DNA from: Hofstenia miamia
Taxonomy: Eukaryota; Xenacoelomorpha; Acoela
Reading direction: 5' to 3'
Assembly: GCA_004352715.1 (NCBI GenBank)
Contig: SCFE01000074.1
Coordinates: forward strand, 1,203,790-1,260,347
Length of the DNA stretch: 56,558 bases
Shown piece after piece: positions 24,170 to 38,700 of the stretch (position 1 is the first letter of the stretch; each line of letters begins with the position of its first letter). The notes beneath the pieces are model-generated. The model was given only the letters and a program-made list of their open reading frames with translations, was not told where the DNA came from and ran no database searches. The position numbers were made by a program, and so were the translations under genes.

Positions 24170-26356
24170 TGGCGCTATCGAGAGATTTTTCGAATTTATG
24201 GAGGCGCTATACATGTTCGTTATTTATACATGCGTTTAAAATAAAAAAAGAAAAATTTTTAAATTACTATATTGTAGTAATAGGTATAAGTTACCCATGA
24301 TAAAAATTTGAAATCAGTTCAGAATAAACAAACAAAGAAAATTGATGATGGCGCTAGCGACTATGGTAAAAATTTTCAATTATTATTCAAAACCAAGTGA
24401 ATCAAAGTTAGTATTTATTTCATTGTAACTAAGAATAATATTAAAGATCTCCATCTTCAATGTATCAAAAGTGAATAGAATTGGAGTCATATAAAAGTGA
24501 CTTAATTAGCATGGCTGACATTTCAGCATGTAACACAATTTCAGATAAATTTGAGATTTTTAAGAAAATGCTTTCGAATCCTTCTCTTTCATATAAAAAA
24601 ATGAGATTTCGTTCTCAATGAAACGCAGTGCTTTCATTCGATGGGAGTAGAGAAAAACGAAAGCATTACATTTCATATGAAAATATCATTAAGTTCAGCA
24701 TATACTGTTTTTTTACAAAAAATTCGAATGAAATATTTCTACCGTCACAACCAATAAATAAGATATTTCAATTAATTTATAAATGAATTTTGTGCCAATC
24801 CATAAAAAATCATCCACCAGAGATCACGTAATATCGATAATTATCTCGGGTGGTTAGATTCTACCAAAATATGACAGATGACGCGTGATCAATCGCATGG
24901 TCTAACCGTAGCCTAAGATCAATACATTAGATATATATTACTCTGCAACAAATATATATATTAGGGAGGCCCTTATTTATAAAATTTTGAAGGTTTTTCA
25001 TCTCAACCTTTGAAGTGCTTCCATTTCATGAAAAAATGATGATTGTACTTTTTGGCATCTCAATAGCACTTAGCATACAAATGACATTGAATTGTAACTG
25101 AAGACAAGTGTATCAAGAATGACTTTGCATCCTCTTGGAATTCATTTTTATCAAATCTTTCTGAAAATGTGCATGAATTCAATTGATCTATATTCATATT
25201 TAAATGTTTTTTATGGAGGTGCATTTATATATTTCTCACATCTATAACTGAACAGAATATTCCAAATGATGAATTTCCATTCAAATTACTTTCTAATTGT
25301 GCCATCAGAACCCATTGAAGGGGGAGAACTCCCCCATCCATGATAGACTTTGCAAAGAAAAATTGCATTCCAAATTTCTGTAATTTGGCGAATAGAAATC
25401 CTTTGGTCATTTGCTGGAATTCCGACTAATCCTAGTCAGGGCACCATCAGGAAGATTGAGAATCTATTCTTCTAATCGACTTAAAGAGCAGTAATGAAAG
25501 AAAACTGTATCTTAGAAAATGTTCAATTTCTCTGGGATATTGCTCATTTTAACGTGGTTGACAGGAGTACACCAGCGAAATCATTATCAGAAGTTGATTT
25601 TTTGGGGTTGAATCACCTCATGCCAAAAACTTGGTCCTACCTCATGCATCACGCAAGATCCAAATACAGATCCCACATTTAGCTATTTTGATCTTTGTTC
25701 AAATCACGGAGGTGAATGGATTACGAGATACGGGCAACTGTTTTAGCAAAAGATGATACCAAGGTTTAATTCTGGGCACTACTTGGTCTACAGGCAACTG
25801 GACACGACTTGAAACTACTTCAGTTGCTTTATTCTTAACCTCAACTTCAAATCCAAATAGCTAGATTGTCTAAGAATTAGACAATGTGTTTTGCCTTTTA
25901 AAAGAAGTGACTTTTCGAGTTAAATTTGACTGGGGTAAAAATTCTGAAAATTTCAAGAGATATTTAAAGAGATTAAACACTGCAATGACCTCAAACGGAT
26001 ACGACCAACAATAAGGCACAGTGTCTGTTGTTTTGGAACCAGAAGCAGCAGTTGGTTGTTTGGGAGTTGAGTGCATTTGATACCTTTCTTGAAACACATC
26101 CAGAAGACTGGAATGAAAATGAAAATTTCAAAAGCTCTCAAACTGTTATAGGTTTACTAGAGCTGTTAAAGAATTATGTGTTTTGCTCAATAACGAAAAT
26201 TGTAGAGAAAAGCAATAAAAATAAAAAAACTGCTGTTCTGTTCTGTTCAGTGAATATTGTATTAATACATTATTTCCTATGTCATGTATTGAGCCTTATT
26301 AGGCCAATTTTCATATCATTGCGCCACCTCCAAAAATATAACAGATATCAGAAATC

Positions 26357-26395
<39 letters not shown>

Positions 26396-26738
26396 TTATA
26401 TTTTCATTAAGTAGTTAAAACTCATATTTTTATTTTCGCTAGGTATTTCCAATATTAATATTCGCGTTATGTATACATATTTGCGCTAAGTATAAAATAT
26501 TTCATTATATATTATTTAATGCTCGCGCTAAGTATACTATATAAATATTTTTTTATTTTTTTTTCAAATGTGCATAAATTTTCGAAGTTTGTTTAGACAT
26601 ACATACCATAAATGGCATTATTGAACAATTTTATGAACTGATCTGTGGGTTGCTTGGCCAAACCCAAAATTCGCACTAAGCATTAGAAGAAATTTTCTAA
26701 GTATTTCCCAAAACCAATTTACCATAGTACTTAGTGCN

Positions 26739-26773
<35 letters not shown>

Positions 26774-29700
26774 AGAAATAGAATGAAAAATTGGTGTACT
26801 CATGATTCTAAAGAATATACATGTTACAATAAGATTGTCAAATTAGTTATTTTGTGAATCCCTTAAATTTCAATGAGTTTGTGAAATTACCGTTTCAGTG
26901 AAGGACTTCATTAAATTTACTAAATTTGGAAAGGGGTGAGGCTAGGATTTTTTCATTAAAGACATGAAATATCGAGAGACAATTTAGAGTTTTCATAAAA
27001 TTAAATAAGTGATATAGGAATTTCACAAAATTACTGAAATTTAGATATTGCATGCAATTGCTCATTTCGCAACATGTAAGCTTTGTTAACGTGAAAATGT
27101 TGGTTAAAAACATTTCCTGCAAGAATGTTGCATACATTTTAGTCAAATGATTAGCATTACTTAGTGATGGGTATGTTTTTGAAATCAATTTCAATCAAAC
27201 AGTGTTGCCATTTGGAGAGATTGGCACAAAGAAGCATCTAAAAACGTCTAAATTCATATATTAAACCACTAATGCGGTAAATTCATAGTGACACTGACAA
27301 ATTGATTTATCAGTGAATTTACGAAAGACTCTGCCCGCGTAAATGCTTGTCACCCGATTCCCGCTAAAATCAATCATCCCCATAATAAATGGAAATGTTT
27401 TTAAATTAATAAACATCATGTAAAAATGCTGAATTAGAAATCTCCATACAACAAGTTTCCATATTCGACTCAAATAAAGAAGATATCGATATTTCACATT
27501 GCGCCATCGAGTAGCAAACTTGTCAACGAGCCGAGCCTCTACCGAGTAGGGCCGAGACGAGCCGAGCCGAGCCGAGCTTGAGCAGTGCAATGAATATACA
27601 ACGAGCCCAAAACGAGCCTTTATTTAGTCAAGGAAATTTATAGTACTGCTTGTAAATTTGATTATGCAGATTTTATTTCATTCAATGTGCCTTTTTTATA
27701 ATATTATTTTAAAATGTTTATAAAAAATACGAAGTGCCATGTAAAAAAACTCTGAGAGCGCAATATCTTTAAAAAATATCGAATTAAAACGAGCCTCATT
27801 GAATGGTTCTAAGTGGCGAGCCGAGCCGAGTCGAGTCGAGTTCGTTGACAAGTGTGTATGGAGNATAGCATTCTTTAATCGATATAATATAAAATAGAAA
27901 ATCTTAATGAAGCAAATTGTAGAGAAAAATGAGGTAAGTGTCATTTAAATGCACTAGGTTAATACATTGATAAGCGGAATGGTTAAATGCAGGTGCAACA
28001 TCAGTAATACAAAAATTAACAATTCCAATCGAATGGTGTTAAGAAAGGGAAATCGAATGAATAAATTCTCTTCATAATGGGATAACAATATAGAAGTCAA
28101 GGTGTCCTTATTTTTCCAAAACAGATAATAATTAGACTTTTAATCTAAGGAATAAATCCAGTCATTCACTTTTAATCCATGGGATTCAGTTTGGAAATTA
28201 CATTCAAATGAACGATATCCAATGTCGGTTGTGACAGAATGCATAAAAACAGAAATTCAAATGTTCACAAAAAACTAATTGTTTACAGCCTGTGTATGAA
28301 ATCCAATAGTTTCAGGGGCGCGCTTATGGGCCAGGGGGCATGACCTTTCCTGTTGGGTCACTTGGCTCCCTTCCTCTTAGCATCCTGGATACAAAACTCC
28401 ATAGTGTTAATTCTAATATTCTGTGACTAAGTTGGAGTGAATATATTTTAGTTAAAATTCAATGAAAAAGTGTGAAACTATTTCATATGAGTAAAACTAT
28501 GATTAATTTATTGAACTTTGCGGGAACATGGCCTCCTAACATGGAAATACATGCCAAGGGCCTTTTGGCACCAGCTGCGAACACTTTATTAAAATGTTTT
28601 CTGTTCTCAAAATTGAAAATAGTTCACTTTAATTCGATGTCATCAATCGATTTGCTGCTAAAATAGACGATTGCATTTTGTCTAAATATACTTTTGTTAA
28701 AAAAACTTTTTGTTTACAATGTTTTTTCTGAAAAAAAATGTTGTCAGCACCCCCTACCGTTTTAAAAATTCTAAACACGTCTCTGAATAATTTAACTTAC
28801 TTATCGATTGTGATGATACATTTTGTTATTGAACCACATCAAGCCCGATTATAGTTAAGTCTGTACACAGAATTTTGGAATAACTTAAACTAAAACTAGA
28901 GCAACTGACCTGCTTAAACATAGAATGTAATAAATCATTTAATAATGAATGGGGAAGATTATAAAACTTTGCTTGTAGATTTTAGAAAACAGACTATAAT
29001 TAAAAAGTCCATTAAAAAACGATGATATTTTGTAGGACTTGCTTTAGTTTACGCAGATGACATGCAAATATGTCTTTCATTGAATATAATAAATATTTTA
29101 TTCACACTTATGTAAGCACCTGCTTTGAATTTAAAAATAAAATTTATTCATGTTTCCCTTAGAAAGAGTGGGTCAACTCTTTTCATTTGTCCACTACATC
29201 CAAAAATTTGCAAACTATTTAAGAACACGCTTACCAATAAATAAGCCAAACAAAAGGACAGAATCAATGAGGCAGTCGACCTATTCGACACTAGTTTCCC
29301 AGTTAATGTTTTGGCAACCATGCAATATTCGAATCTAACTTGCAAATCATTATGATGGACTTTATTTTGTTAACTACGTAGTATTGCAGAAACCCATGAT
29401 GAGGTGCTAACTATTACCTTACTTCCAAAGCTGACATCATGAAATAGATTGGCCAAATTCAGAAATTTCTTACATTTTTTAACCCTATCTGACCCCTGAA
29501 CTTTAATACTTTGAGGAAACCACCCTATCCACAATTAAATATTTTTAATTTCTGAAAATTTATTTTTTGCCTTGTAGTAGGCATGTATGTTCTTGTAACA
29601 TGCCATGTTCAAAATCTCTACTAGTACATATGATAGTGTTGCTTGTAGAATTTAATGGGACGATCTAATCCCATGGAATTAACTGAATTCAGAATGTCAA

Positions 29701-32700
29701 CGAGCCGAGCTTCTAACGAGCCGAGCCGATCCGAGCCCAGCCGAGCTTGAGCACAGTATTTGATATGCAACGAGCCCAAAACGAGCCTATTTTAGGCAAA
29801 GCAAGTTTATAGTTCTGCTTGTTAATTTGATTATGGAGATTTTTCTCATTTTTTGCATTCAGTATGCCTTTCCTATAATCTTATTTAAGAAATGTTTATT
29901 ACATAATAGGAAGAGCTATGTAAAAAATTCTTTGAGCACAATATTTTTTAAAAAATACCGAGCTAAAACGAGCCTCATTCAAAGATTTTATGTGGCGAGC
30001 CGAGCCGAGCCGAGCCGAGTCGAGCTTGAGCACAGTATTTCGTTGACAAGTCTGACTGAATTGACATCATCATCAAGCATTAGTTCATGTACTGAATGAG
30101 ATTAAAATTCATGTCAAAGGACATGAGGGTTCATTGGAGATTATCGGAGATGGCATGTTTGCTGAGTAGAAATAATTACACAAAATACTCTCAAATTAAT
30201 TCACAAAAAGCAAGTAATAATGTATGAATCTATAAAACGATTCGTTGATAATATTTACCCTGTATAACTTGTATTTCCACAAACTACTGGAAATCGACCT
30301 TCTACGCTTGGATCTTCTTTGTAGTTACCTAAATTTATGAATTCTTAATTTTTTATAAAAAAATGTTAACAGAGTTTTTACATCAAAACTTTGTCAGAAC
30401 ACTCTTCTGTTGAAATTTTAACACAATCTTTACTAGGAGATATGCCTTATCATAATGTGAAGCATTGTTTTGTCATTTGTCATTTCAAAAACTATTACGT
30501 GTAGAAATGGAAGTGGGGCGAGTCGACTTATTGGGCAAGGTGGGGCAGAGCAACCCGAGGAGGGTATGAGACAAGATTTTTCTAAAGTGGGTACCAATGG
30601 GTCAAAAGTGGGGTTTTTGAGTTGAAAAAAACTGAACCCAAGAACTGCCAATTTTAGAGATTGTAAAGAAAAATTTTCTTACATCACAGTTCCCTACTTG
30701 ATACAATTTTGATTGACATGAAAATTTTGAAAAATCAATTATCATATATTTCTAACTCTTAGCGAAATTGGATTCCAGTCAAGAATACCAACAACGTCTT
30801 TTGATCTGATTTGTCATCAATAGGGTTTGCAATTATCCTTGCATAAATATATCACATAAAATATTAGCTTTATAAAGTTAAAATTTGTTATTTGTGTATT
30901 AATAATAATCTTAACACGCATATTGTTATTAGATTCCTATTAATAGAAATAGTAGAGAATGGCATTTGAAAAATGATTCTGTCTATTCTAGGATTTAAAA
31001 TATTGGGCAGTTGTGGTAAGGTGCAGTGCTATGAAAACTGCCATCGTAAAAATATGGGGCAATAAGATATCGCAAGTAGTTTTTGGAGGGAGAATTTTTT
31101 AGTGGGGCAATTTAGGGCTGTAGAACATATAGCTTCGGGCCATATGGGGCAGATTTGAACACGTGGAAATGGGACACGGCACAAAGTCTGTGGGGCGGGA
31201 CCGGGTTGGTCATAAAAATCCGCCCCACTTCCATCTGTGATTACGTGTGACACTGTTTATAATAGAGGTCGCCGGTTTTGAAATTTTAACTTCGGTTCGG
31301 ATCGGTTTTAGGGCAAAAACCGCGGTTTCGGTTTTGTTTTGTAATGAAAACATGTAATTTCGAAGCTATATTTACTTATGGTTTTACAAGATTAATTTCA
31401 AGTGTTTCTTATTCTTAATGAGAGAAGAAGCATTGACACCAGAAAGACCAGTTCTCTCCATAAAGCAGGATGGTGCTCCTAACGTTTGCAAAATTATAGC
31501 AGAAACCAAGTTTAAATCGTTGTCTAAGAAATGCGAAATTACCAGTCATTAAAAACCGTTTGAAACCGTGCTAGTTAAAATGAGTCGGTTCGGTTTCGGT
31601 CTGTGTGAAAACCGCGGTTTCGGTTCGGTTTACCGTCGACCTCTAGTTTATAAACTATTTAACAAGAGAAGAGTGGACTAGATAAATTTGGTATGCATTG
31701 CTGTTGCTCCCTGCTTACATTCTATCTGAACTGGAAAATATATTAATGAAATCCTCATGCCCAAATTTGAAAAAAGGTCTTTTAGAACAACACTCTGAGT
31801 TTCCCACGTCTATAAAAAGTTTCAATTTCCAAAATGTGAGCTTTGCCCTGACAATGCTGCAATTTATGTTTATGTTGGCATTCCACTATCCAAAAAAAGA
31901 CTTCAGCCAGAGTTCTGCATTCCCCGTCCCATTGGATTAAATCCAAAAACCAAAATCCTTAAAAAGGCCAAAAAAATGATTATATTCTATGAAAAAATAT
32001 ATCTCCATGTATTAAAGACATGACAACCAGCTTGTTGGGAAAGATATGTTATTGTGACATGATTTGCGCTTTTAATTATGTCTTATTTCATATGTTACAA
32101 CGTAGGTATTCACTGAGAAAACAATCCATTCCGCATGTAAGTTAGCGTGATTAATGACATTTTTGGGACTTCAAAATCAGTGAATACTCATTAACCCTTT
32201 CAAGTCTGAACATAGGTAACTTAATTTTTATTATAAAAACTGTATGATGCATATTTAGTAGGCTATATTTAAAACCTCAGATGACTTTTTTATGATTTAA
32301 AAGCTTCTTTCATAATAATGGTGGGACCTATGTATCCCATTAGACCTTTCACTTGGGATATAGGGATTAATGGTTCCCATTCGACTCGAAAGAGTTAAGT
32401 GGGCTCTGTTTTCATTATAGAAGAATTAGTATTAAATTTGAAATTTCAACTTAATTTTAAGAATAATACAATAATCGTATTGGCATTGGGAAGAATAAAG
32501 AGGTAAGCTTCAAAAATCCATATGAATGGATTTTGAAATGTTAATGACTTGTTTGCAAACTTAGATAGGTTTAGAGAAAAACTCTTGTAATTGAAGGGGT
32601 TACCTGGATTAGTTATCCACTTTTGATATTGAGCATCTGTCATATTTGACGGTCCATCTCTTACACATTTGGATCTGAGTTTACCCATGTAGATTTGAAG

Positions 32701-35700
32701 TCCGAGTAACGCAGCAACGCAGAGACAGAACAAAGTTAGCACCATAACTTCCATTAGCATTCTTAAAGATTTTAGGAGAGCGTTTACGATTGTTCGCAAT
32801 CCTAAACAATTTTGTCCATTTCAAGCATATATATATATATATATATTTTGTCTCGATATCATTGAATCAAAATTTGAAAACTTAAAATCTAATTTGGTTC
32901 CTTCATTTTATTGTAGATACGTTGATGATATTTTTTGTATATTTAAGAACAATGATGAACTCCATGAATTTCAAAATTTTATGAACAGTCATTTATCCTC
33001 CATCAAATTTACATCCGAAATAGAACAAAGTAATACATTAATTTTTCTAGACTCAGAATTACTAAGAACAAAAGACAAAATCGAATCAAAATGGCACATC
33101 AAATCAACCAATACAGGATTGTACATTCCATATGAATCATACTGCACTGCAAGATACAAAATTAATACTATTAGAACATTGATTAATCGAATATTTACAA
33201 CATCATCAAATTACAAGAATCTTACAGAAGCGACTGATAAACTTTTTTCAATCTTAACTAATAATGGCTATCCTCACCATCTAATAAAAAAATGCTTGGA
33301 TAAATATTTTATTAACAACAAATTAAAGGACAACAATGATAAAACTAAAAACATTTATTGGAATTTACCTTATATTAAAGAACGACAATCATATATCGAA
33401 CACCAACTTAAAAGAATCAACAAAAAATTAAAGATATATGAAACNATATATATATATATATATATATATATCACTAGCAAAAATATTCAATTGGGCAATA
33501 AGAACTCTGAATTATATTGATAAGCATAAATCAGTGAGCACTTTTATAAAAGGTGGCAATGTTCTTGCATCATTGTACTTTATCGAATATCAAACTATTT
33601 GTATGATACACAAGTATGTACACAATTCAAAATCTACGCACTTTTCAAGCAATTATATCAAAACCAATGATAGAAACCACAATTTGCATAGTAGTATTAA
33701 TAGTCCAGATTCATTTTCATTTAAAGTTTCTAGATTATGGAATGACTTAAATCTCGAAATAGAAAAGGAACAAAATTATAAACATTTCAGAAGAAAAATT
33801 GAAAAAATTTTGTTATCCAAACAATCACTATTAGGAATATCAAACAAATTAAGCACATGGACAGATTTCATTTGACATTTGAAATTTACACCCTTTAAGT
33901 AACTGTGCATATTTTTAATTTTGTAAATATACATGTATAGTAGTTTGTAGTATTTGTTTGTTTGTTTATTTTAGCAATAAATTTGCTTGACTTATATATA
34001 TATATATATATATATATATTAGCAATAATTCTTACACACTCTTCCAAATTACGCAAAGTCTTTGCTTGTGTATGTCACAACTGCTCTATACCAAAACAAT
34101 TTAAAAATTTAAAAAATTTTTGCCTTCGTTCAGATGAAGATTAGGGTTAATTAATACCTCGAGAACTACAATGTCTGGCGAAATTTTAGAGACCACAATA
34201 TCTATTTATTTTATTTTAAGTAAAATTTTTTAGCAAAACAAATTTATAGCAAGGGTTGTTAATTTGATTATACAGGTTTTCCTTATTTTTCATTCAATAT
34301 GCCTTTATTATAATCATATTTTAGAAATGCTTATGAAATAATAGGAAGAGTTGGGTAAAAAATTCTGAGAGCACAATATTTTTAAAAAAATATCGAGCTG
34401 AAACGTGGCGAGCTTAGAAATTTCGCCTCGTTGATAAGTCGGATGAAATGGATTGTTAAATTCAAAGAATATACGTGTGAATCTATAATTTAAAGGATCC
34501 AAATTTTCTTTAAAATCTACAAATCTATTGGCTTCAACCAGTAAAACCAGAGAAATTGTGAATTAGCGTTAACAATTGAAAAATAGACGAGATATACACA
34601 ATAAATTAATTCATTCCCCCACTAGTTTTAACGAAATAGCAGAACACAATTATTAAGCACACAAAGCAAGAGGTAAATTGATAATTGAGGAGAGCTGTGT
34701 TACACTTTGACTGCCAATTGAATTTTAAAAAATATTTTCGACAATGGAATCATACAGAAAACTCCTGCATGTTCGTCAGTATAAATACTTAACATCCTAC
34801 GTAAAAAGTTATAGGAAATACTGAATATAATGAAATTCTACAGCACAGTCAGGGACAGACTTGTCAACGAGCCGAGCTTGAGCACAGTATTGGATATACA
34901 ACGAGCCCAAAACGAGCCTATTTTAGGCAAAGCAAGTTTATAGTTCTGCTTGTTAATTTGATTATGGAGATTTTTCTTAATTTTTGCAGTCAGTATGCCT
35001 TTCCTATAATCTTATTTAAGAAATGTTTATTAAATAATAGAAAGAGCTATGCAAAAAATTCTTTGAGCACAATGTTTTTTAAAAAATACCGAGCTAAAAC
35101 GAGCCTCATTCAAAGGTTTTTTGTGGCGAGCCGAGCCGAACTTACACAAAATTTAAACGAGCCGAGCCGAGCTTGGAAATGTCGGCTCGTTTACAAGTCT
35201 GGTCAGGGAAAACAAATAGAGACCTTTTAATAGAAATAAACTTGGCACTCTCCTAAGACTAATTTGCTCATAAGATATTACCCCTGCGTCGCAATAAAAA
35301 AAATAAAAATATCCTAGAACTTTGAAAAAAATATTCACTGAGATCACAACCTTTATAGTGTACTGTCAACAATTATTTAAACGTTTAATATACCTATAAA
35401 GTCCAATCTTCTATAAACGCATGTAAAGACTTAGAAATTATTAAAACAGCAAACAAAAGTAAATATTTCGAGAAATATTAATAAATACACACCAAAATCA
35501 CGTAAAGTAATTTTTGGAAGAAATCAACTTACATATGTATACACATAGGCACGATTTAATAAAGTTATCATAGACACGTATGTCTAAAGTAATTGAAATT
35601 TTTTAAAATTTTTTAACATTTCATAGGTTATAATTTAATTCATTCCAAAAAAATTGCTAAGAGATAAGGAATTTGAGGTTTTTCTTTGATGCCTTAATGA

Positions 35701-38700
35701 AAAAAGCCAAATCAGCAATGTAGTAGTAAAAAAAAATTTTAAATTTGCCTTAGATTTATGTAGTAGCATCAGATAATTTAAAAACAAATCATGTAAATAA
35801 TATAGGAATGCTTATAAAGGAAAGCGTGATCTCATATAAATATTTATATTTCATTAATTTATTGAATAAAAAACTTTAGATATATGAAATTACTATAAAA
35901 AAATCAACTTTTTGGATGCAAAATAGTTTGGATGTGAGATAAAAATAAGATCTGTTTTAAAAATAATTTTAAAACTTTTTATAAACAAAAACAGCCGTTA
36001 TTTGAAATTGGGTGTAAAAGTCACCTTCGAAGCATTATCTCAGTTTGTTGCGATTAATTAATACTGCATTTTTTTGTGTGGAATACAAATTAAGCGCTAC
36101 GCTTTAGCTAACGCCACTTGTGCAAATGTTCCATTAATGACAAAGGAAAAAATACGTATTTCTGTATCTAATTGATCAACTCTACCATGAAAAACCTAAA
36201 AATTTATCAGCGATATTATTTTAATTCTGCTAGTCGGTAAGTGAAAGAAGTATACAAACCTTTATACATATACATATACTATTTTGCAATGTTGAAATCC
36301 ACCTATTCTTTAATAAGGTATCTATAGATCTTTAACAGACTTGTCAACGAGCCGGCTCGGCTCGGCTCGGCTCGCCACATAAAATCTTTGAATGAGGCGC
36401 GTTTTAGCTCGGTATTTTTTTAAAAATATTTTGCTGAAAGAATTTTTTACATAGCTCTTCCTATTATTTAAGAAACATTTTTTAAATAAGATTATAGAAA
36501 GGCATACTGACTGCAAAAAATACGAAAAATGTGCATAATCAAATTAGCAAGCAGAACTATAAACTTGATTTGCCTAAAATAGGCTCGTTTTGGGCTCGTT
36601 GTATATCAAATACTGTGTTCAAGCTCGGCTCGGCTCGGCTCGACTCGGCTCGTTGACAACTCTGATCTTTAATAGTCTTTTATCAATTACTTAAAATATA
36701 TCAATAAATGTATTAAACAACAACTGAAGGGTGAAAAAGAGACAAGGGGCATGAAAGAAAAAATAATACAATTCATAATAAAGAAATATCCACAGACTTG
36801 GTAGATAAAACAAGTTTATGTAGATGCGCAAAATCATGTATATCTTTTCCTAATCTGGGAAAGGACAAAAGGAGCGGCAAAGCAATTCGTTTTGACAAAA
36901 GTGTCGTATGTACGTTGGAGGCGTAAAGCGTAGGAATGATTGCGTTTTGAGGAACAAGACAATGAAGGGGATGTATGGACCATTGGATATCATTCCATAG
37001 GTTGTCACAAATAACTTCTCTCCGTTCAAAGAGCGCAACTGAACGTAGTTTTTGACATGCTTCAGAATATTTTAATTTGGGCAAAACTATTTTGAAAGCA
37101 CGTTGCTGTACACGCTTAATCTTGTCGCATTGACTTTGTGAAAGTTGACTGTACCACAAAGCAGCGCATATTCCAAAATTGGTTTCGGGGTAGAAACATA
37201 AATGGTGACACGTGATTAGGGATGGATAATTTAAGGGAAGATGCAGATGGACGAATGTTTGGAATCATTAACATAATGCTTTCTTAATTAGCATTCATAC
37301 ATATCAGTTCATAGACTTGTATTTTGACTTCAATGCAATATGAAATTTAGCCAAAAAAATTACATGTATATAGAAAATCAAAATTTCAAATGGAAAAATT
37401 CAAAGCGATGATGCCCCAATTTTTATTTAACCCTTTTGCTTGAAATTTTATTGGAAGTCCAGCACATGATATGGTTACACATGTGCTCTCTTCAGCAATC
37501 CTTTCATACCCTTCTTTTCAGTTTTGAGTTGCAAAACTTTCAATGTCATCGCCTCGGACTGCTCCATGCCCAAATGATTATTCAACTCTAACCCTAACCC
37601 CATGTCATTGTGAATGCGTTTTAATATACACTTGTTCTGCCATCAGTAAATTTTTTATTTCATCTATCAAATTGGGCTTCTAGATATTATCCCAAGTTGA
37701 ATGACCATAAGCTAGTTCATTTAGTATATTGTATACATATACACCTGGTCACACTTACAATTTCCCGTAATTCAACTAGAATTTGTTAAGTTGAATGTGT
37801 ATTTCCTTTGATTCAATTCTTTCAAACTTAGCTGCATACTCTCTTTTAACTTTTCTTAGATTGGAAACACTTGGGTCTTTGGGACATCCCGGACATGAGA
37901 ACCAACAGCGCTGAATATTTGACCAAAACAACCTGTTTCGATTTTTAAGACGATTTTATATCGATTGAGTAAAATTTTATCCAATAAGAAATCAGTCTGC
38001 TACAATGGTATTTAAAAAATTTTGCATTAAGGAATTTTTTTAATAATATACCATTATTGTTCGATCCAATAAATTTTGATATGACCTGTGGGTTGATGTG
38101 GTGTTAATAGTAGACTTCTATGGCATTACCCATATACATTCAAATAGCAACACAGTATAAGCGTTAACGAAAGCCTACAAACTCATGTCCATTTGTCTGT
38201 GATTTGAAACACAGTGATTTAGAAAATTAAGACGACTTTTAACAGATAACAGCCTCCATTGATTACAAGAAACGATAGGGTGACGAAATTGGTAGACATT
38301 TAGTGATTAAAACAAATTTGAAATGTAGACTACAAGTTGGAGAAATTCCTTAAAAATCATTGTTAACATAAACAAAAGCAGTAAGGAATTTTTCCATTAG
38401 TTTAATTTCGATGAAGTAATTATTCACTACAATAGTTGTGGAGAAATTTCCCTATTCAACGTAGTAAGTAATGGAGTTGAGGGAATTACATCGTTCTATC
38501 TATACTAGGAATTATCAAGACTAGTAGATTTTAAAAAACATTTCTCTATACTAGGAATTATCAAGACTAGTAGATTTTAAAAAACATTTCTCTATACTAG
38601 GAATTATCAAGACTAGGCAGACCCGGAATTGACTTGAAATTAAATATTCCACCAGATCGAAACCCAAAGTCGAGCAATAATCCGCAGTTGGGTCGGAGAA

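Larger units (their letters stand above)
24169..27514. other. Intron block between (TA)n tracts
   Basis: Holds the partial foldback copy (24.8 kb), unassigned broken frames at 25.2-26.1 kb, and CGCTAAGTAT motifs at 26.4-26.55 kb. No recognised gene. Confidence 0.5.

Noticed and set aside
25225-26360. Clustered short frames on both strands, possibly a decayed transposase
   Set aside because: Frames are short and broken and I could not match any catalytic motif; left as unassigned intron.
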